Positions 9,044-19,055 of a stretch of DNA of 64,000 nucleotides are shown here, piece after piece (position 1 is the stretch's first letter; each line of letters starts with the position of its first letter). Below the pieces are notes generated by a model. The model was not told where the DNA came from, made no database searches, and was given only the letters and a program-made list of their open reading frames with translations. A program made the translations under genes and the position numbers. Source of the DNA: JALYUM01 sp036688685 (lineage in GTDB: Bacteria > Pseudomonadota > Gammaproteobacteria > Burkholderiales > Burkholderiaceae_D); NCBI RefSeq assembly GCF_036688685.1, contig NZ_JAQQPS010000025.1, positions 18,532-82,531 on the forward strand, read 5' to 3'.

Positions 9044-11890
9044 TTACTGCAACAGCGGTAGTAGATATTTCCCCGTCGCGCTTTCTGCATTCGCCGCCAC
9101 CTGCTCCGGCGTCCCGGTCGCGACAATCCTGCCGCCGCCGGCGCCACCCTCCGGCCCCAGGTCGATCACCCAGTCCGCCGTTTTCACGACATCCAGATTG
9201 TGCTCGATGATGACCAGCGTATTTCCCTGGTCGCGCAAGCGATGCATCACCTTGAGCAGCAAGTCGATGTCGGCAAAGTGCAGACCGGTGGTCGGCTCAT
9301 CGAGGATGTACAGGGTCCGTCCGGTGTCGCGCTTGGACAATTCCAGCGACAGTTTCACGCGCTGCGCTTCACCGCCCGACAGCGTCGTCGCGCTCTGGCC
9401 CAGCTTGATGTAGCCAAGGCCCACGTCCAGCAAGGTGTGCAATTTACGGGCAATCACCGGCACTGGCTTGAAGAACTCGTGCGCGTCTTCCACCGTCATG
9501 TCCAGCACTTCGGTGATGCTCTTGCCCTTGTAATGGACTTCCAGCGTTTCGCGGTTGTAGCGCTTGCCGTGGCAGACGTCGCACGGCACATACACGTCCG
9601 GCAGGAAGTGCATTTCGACCTTGATGACGCCATCGCCCTGGCACGCTTCGCAGCGCCCGCCCTTGACGTTGAACGAGAAGCGTCCCGGACCATAGCCGCG
9701 TTCCTTGGCCACCGGCACCGTCGCAAACAGGTCGCGGATCGGCGTGAACAAACCTGTGTACGTGGCCGGATTCGAACGCGGCGTGCGCCCGATCGGCGCC
9801 TGGTCGACCGAGATGACCTTGTCGAAATGCTCCAGGCCCGAAATCGAATCATGCGGCGCCGGTTCCGTGTGCGAACCATACAAATGGCGCGACAGGGCCG
9901 GATACAGGGTGTCATTGACCAGCGTCGATTTACCCGAGCCGGACACGCCCGTCACGCAGGTCATCAAGCCGACCGGCAGTTTTAGCGACACCTTTTTCAG
10001 GTTATTCCCGGTCGCGCCGGTAATGACCAGCATCTTGTCCGGATTGGCTTCATGGCGCTTTTTCGGAATCTCGATGCGCTTGGTGCCATTCAAATACGCC
10101 GCTGTCAGCGATTTTTTATTCTTGAGGATATCCTTGAGCGTGCCTTCGGCAATGATCTCGCCGCCGTGCACGCCGGCGCCCGGACCCATGTCGACGATGT
10201 AATCCGCGGTGCGAATTGCATCTTCATCGTGCTCGACCACCAGCACGCTGTTGCCGATATCGCGCAAGTGCTTCAAGGTCAGAATCAGGCGGTCGTTGTC
10301 GCGCTGGTGCAGGCCAATGGATGGCTCGTCGAGCACGTACATCACGCCGGTCAATCCGGAACCGATCTGCGAGGCGAGGCGAATGCGCTGCGCTTCGCCG
10401 CCGGACAAGGTATCGGCGCTGCGGTCGAGCGACAGGTAATCGAGGCCCACGTTATTCAGGAACTTCAGGCGCGAGATGATTTCCTTGATGACGCGGTCGG
10501 CAATTTCCTTTTTAGAGCCGGTCAGCTTCAGCGTTTCAAAAAAGTGCAGGGTATCGCGCAGCGGCTTGTCCGACACTTCATAGATCGCGCGCTGCTGTTT
10601 GCCGGTGCCGATTTTCACGAACCGCGCCTCGGTGCGCAGGCGCGCGCCATTGCACGACGGGCACTGTTTTTCGTTGATGAACTTGGCCAGTTCTTCCTTG
10701 ACCGCCATCGAATCGGTTTCGCGATAGCGGCGCTGCAGATTCGTGACCACGCCTTCAAAGGTGTGCTCGCGCACCACGGCGCGACCGCGTTCATTCACAT
10801 AAGTAAATGGAATCGTGGTCTTGCCGGAACCGTGCAGCACGGCTTCCTGCGCCGCTTTCGGCAACTGCTCGAACGGCTTATCCAGGTCAAAATCGTAGAA
10901 CGCGGCCAGGTTCGACAGCATCTGGAAATAAAACTGGTTGCGCCGATCCCAGCCCTTCACGGCGCCGGACGCCAGCGACAGGTTCGGGAACGCGACAATC
11001 CGCTTCGGGTCGAAGAACTCGATATGGCCCAGGCCGTCACACTCCTGGCAGGCGCCCATCGGGTTGTTGAACGAGAACAGGCGCGGCTCGAGTTCCTGCA
11101 GAGAATATCCGCAGATGTTGCAGGCGAACTTGTTCGAGTAGACGTGCTCTTCTTCGGTGTCCATCTCGAGCACCATCGCGCGGCCATCAGCCAGGCGCAG
11201 GGCAGTTTCAAAACTCTCGGCCAGGCGCTGCTTGATGTCGCCCGACACTTTGATACGGTCGATCACGACGTCGATCGTGTGCTTTTCCGTTTTCTTCAGC
11301 TTGGGCAGGTCGTCTACTTCATAGATCTTGCCGGCGCCGGTGCCACTCTGGACCCGGAAGCGCACGAAACCCTGCGCCTGCATGGACAGAAACAGGTCGC
11401 CGTGCTCGCCCTTGCGGTTCGAGACCACCGGCGCCAGAATCATCAGCTTGGTGTCTTCCTTCATGTCCAGCACGGCATCGACCATCTGCGACACGGTCTG
11501 GGCGGCGAGCGCCTTTTCCGGGTGGTTGATGCAGTATGGCGTGCCGACGCGCGCATACAGCAGGCGCAGGTAATCGTGGATTTCGGTCACGGTGCCGACT
11601 GTCGAGCGCGGATTATGCGAGGTCGCCTTCTGCTCGATGGAAATAGCCGGCGACAAACCTTCGATCAGGTCGACATCCGGCTTTTCCATCAACTGCAGGA
11701 ACTGGCGCGCGTACGCCGACAGCGACTCGACATAGCGGCGCTGGCCTTCGGCATACAGCGTATCGAACGCCAGCGACGATTTACCCGAACCCGACAAGCC
11801 GGTAATGACGATCAGCTTGTTGCGCGGCAGGTTCAGGTTGATATTTTTGAGGTTGTGCGTGCGGGCACCGCGGATACGAATTTCTTCCAT
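9044..11890 (-). CDS. uvrA: Excinuclease ABC subunit A
   Basis: UvrA is the 948-residue damage-recognition ATPase of nucleotide excision repair, working with UvrB and UvrC. MEEIRIRGARTHNLKNI marks the start at 11890; the longer frame has no support. Both ABC modules are complete: Walker A GLSGSGKSSL and GVSGSGKSTL, signatures LSGGEAQRIRLA and LSGGEAQRVKL, and Walker B YVLDEPSIGLH and YILDEPTTGLH. Zinc-binding CxxC pairs (CNICGY, CQECDG, CEACQG, CDVCHG) are present. It is transcribed divergently from ssb, a classical arrangement. Confidence 0.98.
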   Translation of the reverse strand: MEEIRIRGARTHNLKNINLNLPRNKLIVITGLSGSGKSSLAFDTLYAEGQRRYVESLSAYARQFLQLMEKPDVDLIEGLSPAISIEQKATSHNPRSTVGTVTEIHDYLRLLYARVGTPYCINHPEKALAAQTVSQMVDAVLDMKEDTKLMILAPVVSNRKGEHGDLFLSMQAQGFVRFRVQSGTGAGKIYEVDDLPKLKKTEKHTIDVVIDRIKVSGDIKQRLAESFETALRLADGRAMVLEMDTEEEHVYSNKFACNICGYSLQELEPRLFSFNNPMGACQECDGLGHIEFFDPKRIVAFPNLSLASGAVKGWDRRNQFYFQMLSNLAAFYDFDLDKPFEQLPKAAQEAVLHGSGKTTIPFTYVNERGRAVVREHTFEGVVTNLQRRYRETDSMAVKEELAKFINEKQCPSCNGARLRTEARFVKIGTGKQQRAIYEVSDKPLRDTLHFFETLKLTGSKKEIADRVIKEIISRLKFLNNVGLDYLSLDRSADTLSGGEAQRIRLASQIGSGLTGVMYVLDEPSIGLHQRDNDRLILTLKHLRDIGNSVLVVEHDEDAIRTADYIVDMGPGAGVHGGEIIAEGTLKDILKNKKSLTAAYLNGTKRIEIPKKRHEANPDKMLVITGATGNNLKKVSLKLPVGLMTCVTGVSGSGKSTLVNDTLYPALSRHLYGSHTEPAPHDSISGLEHFDKVISVDQAPIGRTPRSNPATYTGLFTPIRDLFATVPVAKERGYGPGRFSFNVKGGRCEACQGDGVIKVEMHFLPDVYVPCDVCHGKRYNRETLEVHYKGKSITEVLDMTVEDAHEFFKPVPVIARKLHTLLDVGLGYIKLGQSATTLSGGEAQRVKLSLELSKRDTGRTLYILDEPTTGLHFADIDLLLKVMHRLRDQGNTLVIIEHNLDVVKTADWVIDLGPEGGAGGGRIVATGTPEQVAANAESATGKYLLPLLQ

Positions 11891-12249
11891 TAATCTTGGC
11901 TGGCTTTCAATATGGTTGCAGGGCCGGGACGCACGCAAAACGCAACGAGGCGCGGCCAACAGGGGGAACCCACCACTATAGCCGGTTTGTTCTCCACGAG
12001 CTTTTGCTTGTTAAGAATGTGTGCCGGAGAGACGCGGGGGTACGCAGTATGTGGACGAGGTAGTGCCTCGTTCAATGGCAAATGCACCAGTAGTTCAAAA
12101 TATTTTCGGGTCAATGGGCGACAGGCCGCAAGAATTTGGTGATTTACCAAGCCCCCCTGTCAAAGGCATAATAGCGGGTCGATAAGACCCATTCCCCTGG
12201 CGGTTCGTCACGTGCAGTGCCAGGGTTCACACCAGACAAGGAGCAGGAC
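11891..12249. other. uvrA-ssb divergent promoter region
   Basis: This 359-bp gap has short ORFs on both strands that look like chance frames. I saw no CTGT-N8-ACAG LexA box. Small dyads occur: TTGGT/ACCAA at 12136-12150 and GGGTC/GACCC at 12176-12190. The latter would be a hairpin in the ssb leader. Confidence 0.6.
12144..12172 (+). promoter_or_regulatory. Candidate ssb promoter
   Basis: The -35 TTACCA (12144-12149), a 17-bp spacer and the -10 CATAAT (12167-12172) match the sigma-70 consensus at 4/6 and 5/6. It would give a leader of about 70 nt before the ssb start at 12250. Confidence 0.45.
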
Positions 12250-12750
12250 ATGGCATCAGTCAATAAAGTCATCATCGTCGGCAATCTCGGCCGCGATCCG
12301 GAAATTCGTTACATGCCAAGCGGCGACGCCATCGCGAACATCGCGGTCGCCACCTCGTATAAATCGAAAGACCGCAACACCGGCGAGCAAAAAGAGCTGA
12401 CCGAGTGGCACCGCATCTCCTTCTTCGGCCGCCTGGCTGAAATCGTCGGCCAGTACCTGAAAAAAGGTTCCTCGGTCTACGTCGAGGGACGTTTGCAGAC
12501 CCGCAAGTACACGGACAAGGACGGCGTCGAGAAGTACGCAACCGATATCATCGCTGAAAACATGCAGATGTTGGGCGGACGCCAGGGCATGGGCGGCGAC
12601 GGCGGCATGGACGACGCCAACAGCGGCGGCAGCTACGACAGCGCCCCGAGCCGTCCGGCCCCACGCCCGGCGCCACCGACGCCGGCAGCGCGTCCGGCAC
12701 CGAAGCCGGCGCCGAATTTCTCGGACATGGATGACGACATTCCGTTCTGA
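12250..12750 (+). CDS. ssb: Single-stranded DNA-binding protein
   Basis: SSB (166 residues) coats single-stranded DNA at forks and recruits repair and replication partners. The OB fold covers about residues 1-110 (SVNKVIIVGNLGRDPE, WHRISFFGRLAEI, SSVYVEGRLQTR). A Gly- then Pro/Ala-rich linker leads to the acidic tip DMDDDIPF, the partner-docking peptide. AAGGAG at 12238-12243 supports the ATG at 12250 rather than 12217. A strong terminator follows. Confidence 0.98.
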   Translation: MASVNKVIIVGNLGRDPEIRYMPSGDAIANIAVATSYKSKDRNTGEQKELTEWHRISFFGRLAEIVGQYLKKGSSVYVEGRLQTRKYTDKDGVEKYATDIIAENMQMLGGRQGMGGDGGMDDANSGGSYDSAPSRPAPRPAPPTPAARPAPKPAPNFSDMDDDIPF

Positions 12751-12777
12751 TTCGTCAATCTCCAGCTTTACCCATTC

Positions 12778-12811
12778 AAAACCCGCTCTTCGCAAGAAGC
12801 GCGGGTTTTTT
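12778..12811 (+). terminator. Rho-independent terminator after ssb
   Basis: AAAACCCGC and GCGGGTTTT form a 9-bp stem, with a T run continuing to 12811. It overlaps the end of the convergent PfpI-like gene by two bases. Confidence 0.85.
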
Positions 12812-13487
12812 AATCGGCGCTTCGGGTCGCCAGTGTCCTGATCACGGCTTCGCGCTCGGTACGTGTCGGTGCCAGCCGCGCCCGCGCGCCCGCCAGTGTC
12901 GCTGGCGATGCGGTCGCCGGCGTTCCCGCGTCGAACGGTGGCGCGGGCGCGTATTCGAGCATCAGCTGGATCTCTTGCGCGGCATCGACGCTGACCAGCT
13001 CAGCCACGACCGTCAAGGCGAAATCGATCCCTGCGGTCACGCCACCTGCCGTGATCAACTGGCCGTCGCGCACCACGCGCTCGCTCACCGGCGTCGCGCC
13101 GAATTGTTCGAGCAGGTCGAGCGACATCCAATGCGTGGTCGCGCGGCGTCCGCGCAGCAGGCCGGCGGCACCGAGCACCAGCGCCCCGGTGCACACCGCG
13201 GTGACGAAGCGGGCGCTGCGCGCCATGCAGCGAATGAAATCGTGCACCTCCACATCGGTCAGCAAAGCGTTCGTGCCGCTGCCGCCGGGAACGCAGATGA
13301 CATCGAGTGCCGGGCAGTCGGCCAGCGTCATCGTTGGCTGCAGAACGAGGCCGGTTGCCGACCGGATGGGCGCGACGTCTTTCCACAGCAAATGGACTTC
13401 AGCGCCGGGGAGCGATGCGAATACTTCGAACGGCCCCGTCAGATCCAGTTGCTGCACACCGGGGAATACCAAGATGCCGATTAACAA
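12810..13487 (-). CDS. DJ-1/PfpI family protein, isonitrile-hydratase-like
   Basis: The frame extends to 13553, but the best start is a TTG at 13487, five bases after the ribosome-binding site AAAGGAGA. It gives 225 residues beginning LLIGILVFPGVQQLDLTGP, the normal family N-terminus. The nucleophile elbow AVCTGALVLGAAGLL holds the conserved Cys, and the GVTAGIDFAL segment is as in isonitrile hydratase. Members include isonitrile hydratases and the N-terminal halves of AraC-type regulators; here there is no HTH. The substrate is not known. Confidence 0.8.
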   Translation of the reverse strand: MLIGILVFPGVQQLDLTGPFEVFASLPGAEVHLLWKDVAPIRSATGLVLQPTMTLADCPALDVICVPGGSGTNALLTDVEVHDFIRCMARSARFVTAVCTGALVLGAAGLLRGRRATTHWMSLDLLEQFGATPVSERVVRDGQLITAGGVTAGIDFALTVVAELVSVDAAQEIQLMLEYAPAPPFDAGTPATASPATLAGARARLAPTRTEREAVIRTLATRSAD

Positions 13488-13694
13488 TCCGTTCTCCTTT
13501 GATGGCGATGCGTGAATAAGTCTACCTACCAATAGTTTATATGCAATAAACACGATTGGTTGACGTGCCCGGCATTGACTTTTTTCGCGGGCGGGCTCGC
13601 ACTTGTCAACAGACTAATGCGTTGCCATCCTTGCAAAAAAACCGGTAAGGTTGTCGGGTTTGTGCTCTGAATTTTGCAGGTCCATACCCAAATC

Positions 13695-16595
13695 ATGCTG
13701 ACACTGCTCGTCCTGCTGCCCTTTATTGGCGCCCTGATCGCCGCCTGCCTGCCGTCCGCCTCGCGCAATCGCCCGGCCGCGGTGGCGGGCGCCGTCACGC
13801 TGGCCGCATTGGCTCTGGCGATTGGCGCCTTCAGCCGGGTCAGCGGCGGCGAGATCGTGCGCGCGCGCTACGCATGGCTGCCCGACATGGGCCTGGACAT
13901 CGCGCTGCGCATGGATGGCCTGGCCTGGGTCTTCACCGTGATGGTGCTGGGCATTGGCCTGCTGGTGCTGCTGTATGCGCGCTACTACATGTCGCAGCGC
14001 GACCCGGTGGCGCGCTTCTTTGCCTACATGCTCGCTTTCATGGGCTCAATGCTGGGCGTGGTCCTGTCCGGCAATTTGATCCAACTGGTGATTTTCTGGG
14101 AGCTGACCAGCGTCACGTCGTTCCTTTTGATCGGCTACTGGCAACACCGCAACGATGCCCGCCGCGGCGCCCGCATGGCGTTCACGGTGACCACCATCGG
14201 CGGGCTGTGCCTGCTGGCCGGCGTGCTGATGCTTGGCCACATCGTCGGCAGCTACGATCTCGACGCGGTGCTGGCCGCCGGAGACGAGGTGCGCGCCCAC
14301 GCCTGGTATGTGCCGGTGCTGGTACTCATCGCACTCGGCGCCCTGACCAAGAGCGCGCAGTTCCCTTTTCACTTCTGGTTGCCGCACGCGATGGCCGCGC
14401 CCACGCCGGTCTCGGCCTTTCTGCACTCGGCGACCATGGTCAAGGCCGGGGTATTCCTGCTGATCCGCCTGTGGCCGGTTCTCTCGGGCACCCCGGAGTG
14501 GACCTGGATCTTGCTCAGTGCCGGCGTCTGTACCTTGCTGATCGGTTCCTTCTTTGCCATCTTCCAGCACGACATGAAGGGCTTGTTGGCGTATTCCACT
14601 ATCAGCCACCTGGGCCTGATCGTGGTGCTGCTCTCGATCGGCTCGCCGCTGTCAGTGGTGGCGGCGATTTTTCATACGATCAATCATGCGATTTTCAAGG
14701 CGTCGCTGTTCATGGCGGTCGGCATCATCGACCACGAAACCGGCACGCGCGACATGCGCCTGTTACGCGGCCTGCGCCATACGATGCCCTACACGGCTGC
14801 GCTGGCCATTGTCGCCAGTGCCGCGATGGCCGGGGTGCCGCTGTTGAATGGCTTCCTGTCAAAAGAGATGTTCTTTGCCGAGACGATGCTGGTGGGCGGC
14901 TCCGAACACTGGTCGATGTCGTATGCGGCACTGGCCATGGGCGTGTTCAGCGTCGCCTATTCGCTGCGCTTCATCAGTGTGTTCTTCGGCGCGCCGGCCA
15001 CCGATTTGCCAAAGCCGCCGCACGAGCCGCCGCGCTGGATGCGCTTTCCGGTGGAATGTCTGGTCGTGCTGTGCGTGCTGGTCGGTGTGATGCCCGAGCG
15101 CAGCGTCGGTACGGTCCTGGGTGTGGCGGCGCAGTCGGTGCTGGGCACCGCGCTGCCCGACTACAACCTGGGCATCTGGCACGGCTGGAACCTGCCGCTG
15201 TTGATGAGCGTGGTGGCGCTGGCCGGCGGCACCTTGCTGTATGTGTTGCTGCGGCGTTATTTTGCGCTGGCCGAACGCGACCGGGTGCCCGTCCTGCACC
15301 GCCTGAACGGCGCCCAGGCCTACGAGAATTGCCTGGTGGCGCTGACCCACGCGGCCGCGTGGCTGCTGCGCTGGAGCGGCACCCAGCGCCTCCAGCTGCA
15401 ACTGCTGATGCTGATGGTTGCCATGGTGGCGGTGCCGCTGCTGGTGGTCGCGCCGTTGCCGGCCATGCCCGCCCTGCGCTTCATCGACCTCGATCCGCTG
15501 TTTGCGCTGCTGTGGCTGATCGGCGCCGCGTGCGCGCTGGGCGCCGCCTGGCAAGCCAAATACCACCGGCTGGTGGCGCTGCTGCTGGCCGGCGGCGTCG
15601 GCGTGGTCGTCAGCCTGACGTTCCTGTGGATGTCGGCGCCGGACCTGGCGCTGACCCAGCTGATGGTGGAAACCGTCACCACGGTGCTCATCCTGCTGGG
15701 CCTGCGCTGGCTGCCACTGCGCAAGCCCCCGACGGGGTTGGCGCCGCGCCTGCCTTTGCTGAGCTGGCTGCGGCGCGGACGCGACGGTACGGTGGCCGTG
15801 GCCGGCGGCCTGGGACTGGCCGCCGCCACGTATGCGCTTCTGGCCACCAAGGCGCCACCCACCATCAGCGACTTCTATATCCAGCACGCGCTGCCCGACG
15901 GCGGCGGCGCCAACGTCGTCAATGTGCTGCTGGTCGATTTCCGCGGCTTCGACACGCTGGGCGAAATCACCGTCCTGTCCATCGTCGCGCTGACGGTGTA
16001 CGCCTTGCTGCGGCGTTTCCGCCCGGCGCGCGAAAGTGTCGCCATCCCCGTGCAACAGGCGAATGATGTCGATCCGGCCGCCACCCAGACGCCGTTGCAG
16101 CAGGTGACCACCGGCTACCTGATGCTGCCCAGCGTCTACCTGCGCTTCCTGCTGCCCTTCATGGCCATCATCGCCGTGTATTTCTTCATGCGCGGCCACA
16201 ACCTGCCGGGTGGCGGCTTTGTCGCCGGGCTGATTTTCGCCACCGCCGTCATCGTGCAGTACATGGTCGGCGGCACCGACTGGGTCGAAGCCCATCTGGG
16301 CCTGCGCCCGCACCGCTGGATTGCCGTCGGCCTGATTACCGCCTGCGCCACGGGTCTCGGCGCCTGGCTGTTCGGCTACCCCTTCCTCACCAGCCACACG
16401 GCGCACTTGCACCTGCCGCTGCTGGGAGACATCCACGTACCGAGCGCCTTCGTGTTCGACCTGGGCGTGTTCGTGGTGGTGGTCGGCACCACCATGCTCA
16501 TTCTCGTGGCACTGGCCCACCAGTCGCTGCGCAGCCACCGCGCGCCACCCGGCGCCAGCCGCAGCGCTTTGCCACCAACCAAGGAGATTGCCTGA
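13695..16595 (+). CDS. mnhA: Na+/H+ antiporter subunit A with fused subunit B domain
   Basis: This 966-residue polytopic membrane protein is the largest subunit of the Mrp/Mnh multisubunit cation/proton antiporter. The first ~500 residues are a NuoL/ND5-like channel (FWELTSVTSFLLIGYW, LPHAMAAPTPVSAFLHSATM, the antiporter core). The MrpA-specific C-terminal region follows, and the last ~170 residues (LPSVYLRFLLPFMAIIAVYF, LPGGGFVAGLI) form an MrpB domain. This A-B fusion is typical of six-gene group 2 Mrp operons. The ATG at 13695 is chosen over a TTG at 13674. Its stop overlaps the mnhC start by one base. Confidence 0.95.
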   Translation: MLTLLVLLPFIGALIAACLPSASRNRPAAVAGAVTLAALALAIGAFSRVSGGEIVRARYAWLPDMGLDIALRMDGLAWVFTVMVLGIGLLVLLYARYYMSQRDPVARFFAYMLAFMGSMLGVVLSGNLIQLVIFWELTSVTSFLLIGYWQHRNDARRGARMAFTVTTIGGLCLLAGVLMLGHIVGSYDLDAVLAAGDEVRAHAWYVPVLVLIALGALTKSAQFPFHFWLPHAMAAPTPVSAFLHSATMVKAGVFLLIRLWPVLSGTPEWTWILLSAGVCTLLIGSFFAIFQHDMKGLLAYSTISHLGLIVVLLSIGSPLSVVAAIFHTINHAIFKASLFMAVGIIDHETGTRDMRLLRGLRHTMPYTAALAIVASAAMAGVPLLNGFLSKEMFFAETMLVGGSEHWSMSYAALAMGVFSVAYSLRFISVFFGAPATDLPKPPHEPPRWMRFPVECLVVLCVLVGVMPERSVGTVLGVAAQSVLGTALPDYNLGIWHGWNLPLLMSVVALAGGTLLYVLLRRYFALAERDRVPVLHRLNGAQAYENCLVALTHAAAWLLRWSGTQRLQLQLLMLMVAMVAVPLLVVAPLPAMPALRFIDLDPLFALLWLIGAACALGAAWQAKYHRLVALLLAGGVGVVVSLTFLWMSAPDLALTQLMVETVTTVLILLGLRWLPLRKPPTGLAPRLPLLSWLRRGRDGTVAVAGGLGLAAATYALLATKAPPTISDFYIQHALPDGGGANVVNVLLVDFRGFDTLGEITVLSIVALTVYALLRRFRPARESVAIPVQQANDVDPAATQTPLQQVTTGYLMLPSVYLRFLLPFMAIIAVYFFMRGHNLPGGGFVAGLIFATAVIVQYMVGGTDWVEAHLGLRPHRWIAVGLITACATGLGAWLFGYPFLTSHTAHLHLPLLGDIHVPSAFVFDLGVFVVVVGTTMLILVALAHQSLRSHRAPPGASRSALPPTKEIA

Positions 16596-16939
16596 TGGAG
16601 CTGGTCGCCTCGCTCGCCATCGGCATCGTGTTCGGCGCCGGCATCTGGCTGCTGCTGCGCCCGCGCAGTTTTCAGGTGCTGACCGGCCTGATGCTGATGT
16701 CGTATGCCGTCAACCTGTTCATTTTTATCATGGGCCGCGTCTGGCTCGACCAGCCGCCGTTCACCCCGGCTGGCAGTGTGCCCGACGCGCGCGTGCTGGC
16801 CGACCCGCTGCCGCAGGCGCTGGTGCTCACTGCAATCGTGATCGGCTTTGCCACCACAGCCTTGTACCTGGTGGTGATGATCGGCACGCGCGGCATGACC
16901 GGCTCCGACCATGTCGACGGCGAGGAGCCTGAACCATGA
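16595..16939 (+). CDS. mnhC: Na+/H+ antiporter subunit C
   Basis: This 114-residue NuoK-like subunit has three predicted membrane helices. Recognisable parts are GIWLLLRPRSFQVLTGLML, the Asp/Pro-rich loop DPLPQALVLTAIVIGFA and a short acidic tail. It overlaps mnhA by one base and mnhD by four (ATGA), so translation is coupled. Confidence 0.94.
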   Translation: MELVASLAIGIVFGAGIWLLLRPRSFQVLTGLMLMSYAVNLFIFIMGRVWLDQPPFTPAGSVPDARVLADPLPQALVLTAIVIGFATTALYLVVMIGTRGMTGSDHVDGEEPEP

Positions 16940-18540
16940 CGCCGCAATACCTGGCGCAACACCTCATCATCCTGCCGATCCTGCTGCCGCTGCTGTGCGG
17001 CGCCATCCTGGTGCCGCTGACGCAAGGTGGCCACCGTATCAAATTCGCGCTCAGCTGTGCCTCGGTCTTGGCCCAGCTGGCCACGGCCTGCGCCCTGATG
17101 GTCTGCGCCGACAGCGGCGCCTGGAAAGAGGGCATCGGCGTCTATCTCGCCGCCAACTGGGCCGCGCCGTTCGGCATCGCGCTGGTGGCCGACCGCTTGT
17201 CGGCACTGATGTTGCTGCTGACCGGCGTGTTGGCGCTCGCTTCCCTGTGCTTCTCTCTGGGCCGCTGGGGCCGCACCGGCGTGCATTTTCATGCGCTGTT
17301 CCAGTTCCTGCTGATGGGCATCAACGGCGCCTTGCTGACCCACGACCTGTTCAATCTGTTCGTGTTTTTCGAAGTGATGCTGGCCGCCTCCTACGGCCTG
17401 GTGCTGCATGGCTACAATGCCGAGCGCCTGCGCGCCAGCATGCAGTACATCGCCGTGAACCTGGCCGCCGCCCTGATGTTCCTGATCGGCACCTCGCTGA
17501 TCTACGCCACCACCGGCACCCTGAACATGGCCGACCTGGCCGTGCGCATCGCGGCCATGGCACCGGCCGACATCGGCCTGCTGAAGGTCGGTTTTGGCGT
17601 ACTGGCACTGGCCTTCCTGGTGAAAAGCGCGATGTGGCCGCTCGGCTTCTGGTTGCCGACCACGTACGCCGCCGCGTCGCCCCCGGTGGCGGTGATGCTG
17701 GTGCTGATGACCAAGGTCGGCGCGTATGTCGTCCTGCGCCTGTGGCTGCTGCTGTTCGGAGACGAAGCGGGCGCTGCCGCCCGGTTTGGCTATGACGCCC
17801 TGGTCTGGGGTGGCATGGCCACCATCGTGTTCGGCGCGGCCGGCATGCTGTCCACCGACAAGGCCGGACGCATGGCCGGTTACAGCGCGATCGTCTCGTC
17901 CGGCACGCTGCTGGCGCTGATCGGCTACGGCCAGCCGGCCCTGGTGACGGCCGGGCTGTACTACCTGGTCGGCTCGACGCTGGCGGTGGCGGCCTTCCTG
18001 CTGCTGATCGAACTGATCGACCGCATCCGCACGCCCGGCTCGGCGATGCTGGCGCTGACAATGGAAGCCTGGGCCGTGGAAGATGCACCCGACGAGCCGC
18101 GCGGCAAGGGTGTGCCGGCGGCGATGGCCTTCCTGTCGCTGGCATTTCTCGCCTGCACCCTGATGATCGCCGGCCTGCCGCCGCTGTCCGGCTTTGTCGC
18201 CAAGTTCAGCATGTTCCACGCGCTGCTCAATCCAGCGCCAGGCAGCGCCCCGATCGGCGCCACCGGCTGGACGCTGATGGCGCTGGTGATCGTCTCCGGC
18301 CTGATTGCCATCATTTCCATGCTGCGCTTTGGGGTGCGCACCTTCTGGGCCGCCGAGATCCTCACTCCGCCGCACCTGCGCCTGTCCGAAGCGACGCCGG
18401 TGGCGGGACTGCTGCTGCTCTCGCTGGCGATGACAGTGCAGGCGCGTCCGCTGTTCGACTATCTTGGCCGCGCCAGCGCCGACCTCCACGAACCGGGCAA
18501 GTACGTGCGCCGGGTACTGACCGAACCGGTGGTGCCATGA
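16936..18540 (+). CDS. mnhD: Na+/H+ antiporter subunit D
   Basis: The 534-residue NuoN/NuoM-like subunit has about 14 membrane helices. It contains LLMGINGALLTHDLFNLFVF, the conserved FxVKSAMWPLGFWLPTTYA segment carrying the proton-channel Lys, and AGLPPLSGFVAKF. With MnhA it forms the proton/cation pathway. Four-base overlaps on both sides place it in the middle of the operon. Confidence 0.95.
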   Translation: MTPQYLAQHLIILPILLPLLCGAILVPLTQGGHRIKFALSCASVLAQLATACALMVCADSGAWKEGIGVYLAANWAAPFGIALVADRLSALMLLLTGVLALASLCFSLGRWGRTGVHFHALFQFLLMGINGALLTHDLFNLFVFFEVMLAASYGLVLHGYNAERLRASMQYIAVNLAAALMFLIGTSLIYATTGTLNMADLAVRIAAMAPADIGLLKVGFGVLALAFLVKSAMWPLGFWLPTTYAAASPPVAVMLVLMTKVGAYVVLRLWLLLFGDEAGAAARFGYDALVWGGMATIVFGAAGMLSTDKAGRMAGYSAIVSSGTLLALIGYGQPALVTAGLYYLVGSTLAVAAFLLLIELIDRIRTPGSAMLALTMEAWAVEDAPDEPRGKGVPAAMAFLSLAFLACTLMIAGLPPLSGFVAKFSMFHALLNPAPGSAPIGATGWTLMALVIVSGLIAIISMLRFGVRTFWAAEILTPPHLRLSEATPVAGLLLLSLAMTVQARPLFDYLGRASADLHEPGKYVRRVLTEPVVP

Positions 18541-19055
18541 AGCGCTGGCTGCCGCATCCGGTCGTCTCTCTGGCGCTGTGCGCGCTGTGGCTGCTGCTGA
18601 ACCAGGCCTTCGATGCCGGCAACATCCTGCTCGGTGCGGCGCTCGGCATTGCGCTGCCGCTGCTGCTGCGGCGCCTGCAGCCGCTCGGCTACCCGCGCCT
18701 GCATGCGCCGCTCACGGCGCTGCGCCTGGTGGGCATGGCGTCGGTCGAGATTCTGCGTTCGTGCGCCGGCGTGTGCCGCATCATCCTGTTCGGCGATCAC
18801 GCGGCCGTGCATTCCGCCTTCATCCGGGTGCCCCTGACCATCCGCGACCCGCACGGCCTGGCTGTGCTGTCCTGCATGATCAACATGACGCCAGGCACCG
18901 TCTGGGTCGAAATCCTGCCCGAGCGCCACGAACTGGCACTGCACGTGTTCGACCTGCACGACGAACAATGGTGGGTAGACACCATCACGACGCGCTACGA
19001 GCGCCCCCTGATCGACATCTTTGAACCGGAGAATGCCCGTGGCGACCTTGCTTGA
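18537..19055 (+). CDS. mnhE: Na+/H+ antiporter subunit E
   Basis: This 172-residue membrane subunit has N-terminal hydrophobic helices followed by the MnhE signature region (INMTPGTVWVEILPERHELALHV) and an acidic C-terminus. It overlaps mnhD by four bases and mnhF by 23. Confidence 0.93.
   Translation: MKRWLPHPVVSLALCALWLLLNQAFDAGNILLGAALGIALPLLLRRLQPLGYPRLHAPLTALRLVGMASVEILRSCAGVCRIILFGDHAAVHSAFIRVPLTIRDPHGLAVLSCMINMTPGTVWVEILPERHELALHVFDLHDEQWWVDTITTRYERPLIDIFEPENARGDLA

Noticed and set aside
10052..11893. 613-codon open frame antisense to uvrA
   Set aside because: Shadow of uvrA third-codon GC bias; no recognisable domain.
11890..12150. Two overlapping short frames between uvrA and ssb
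   Set aside because: No ribosome-binding site, no family similarity, and the region is the divergent promoter region.
14859..18489. Long antisense frames (559 and 605 codons) across the antiporter operon
   Set aside because: Gln/His/Arg-rich shadow translations opposite well-defined membrane subunits.
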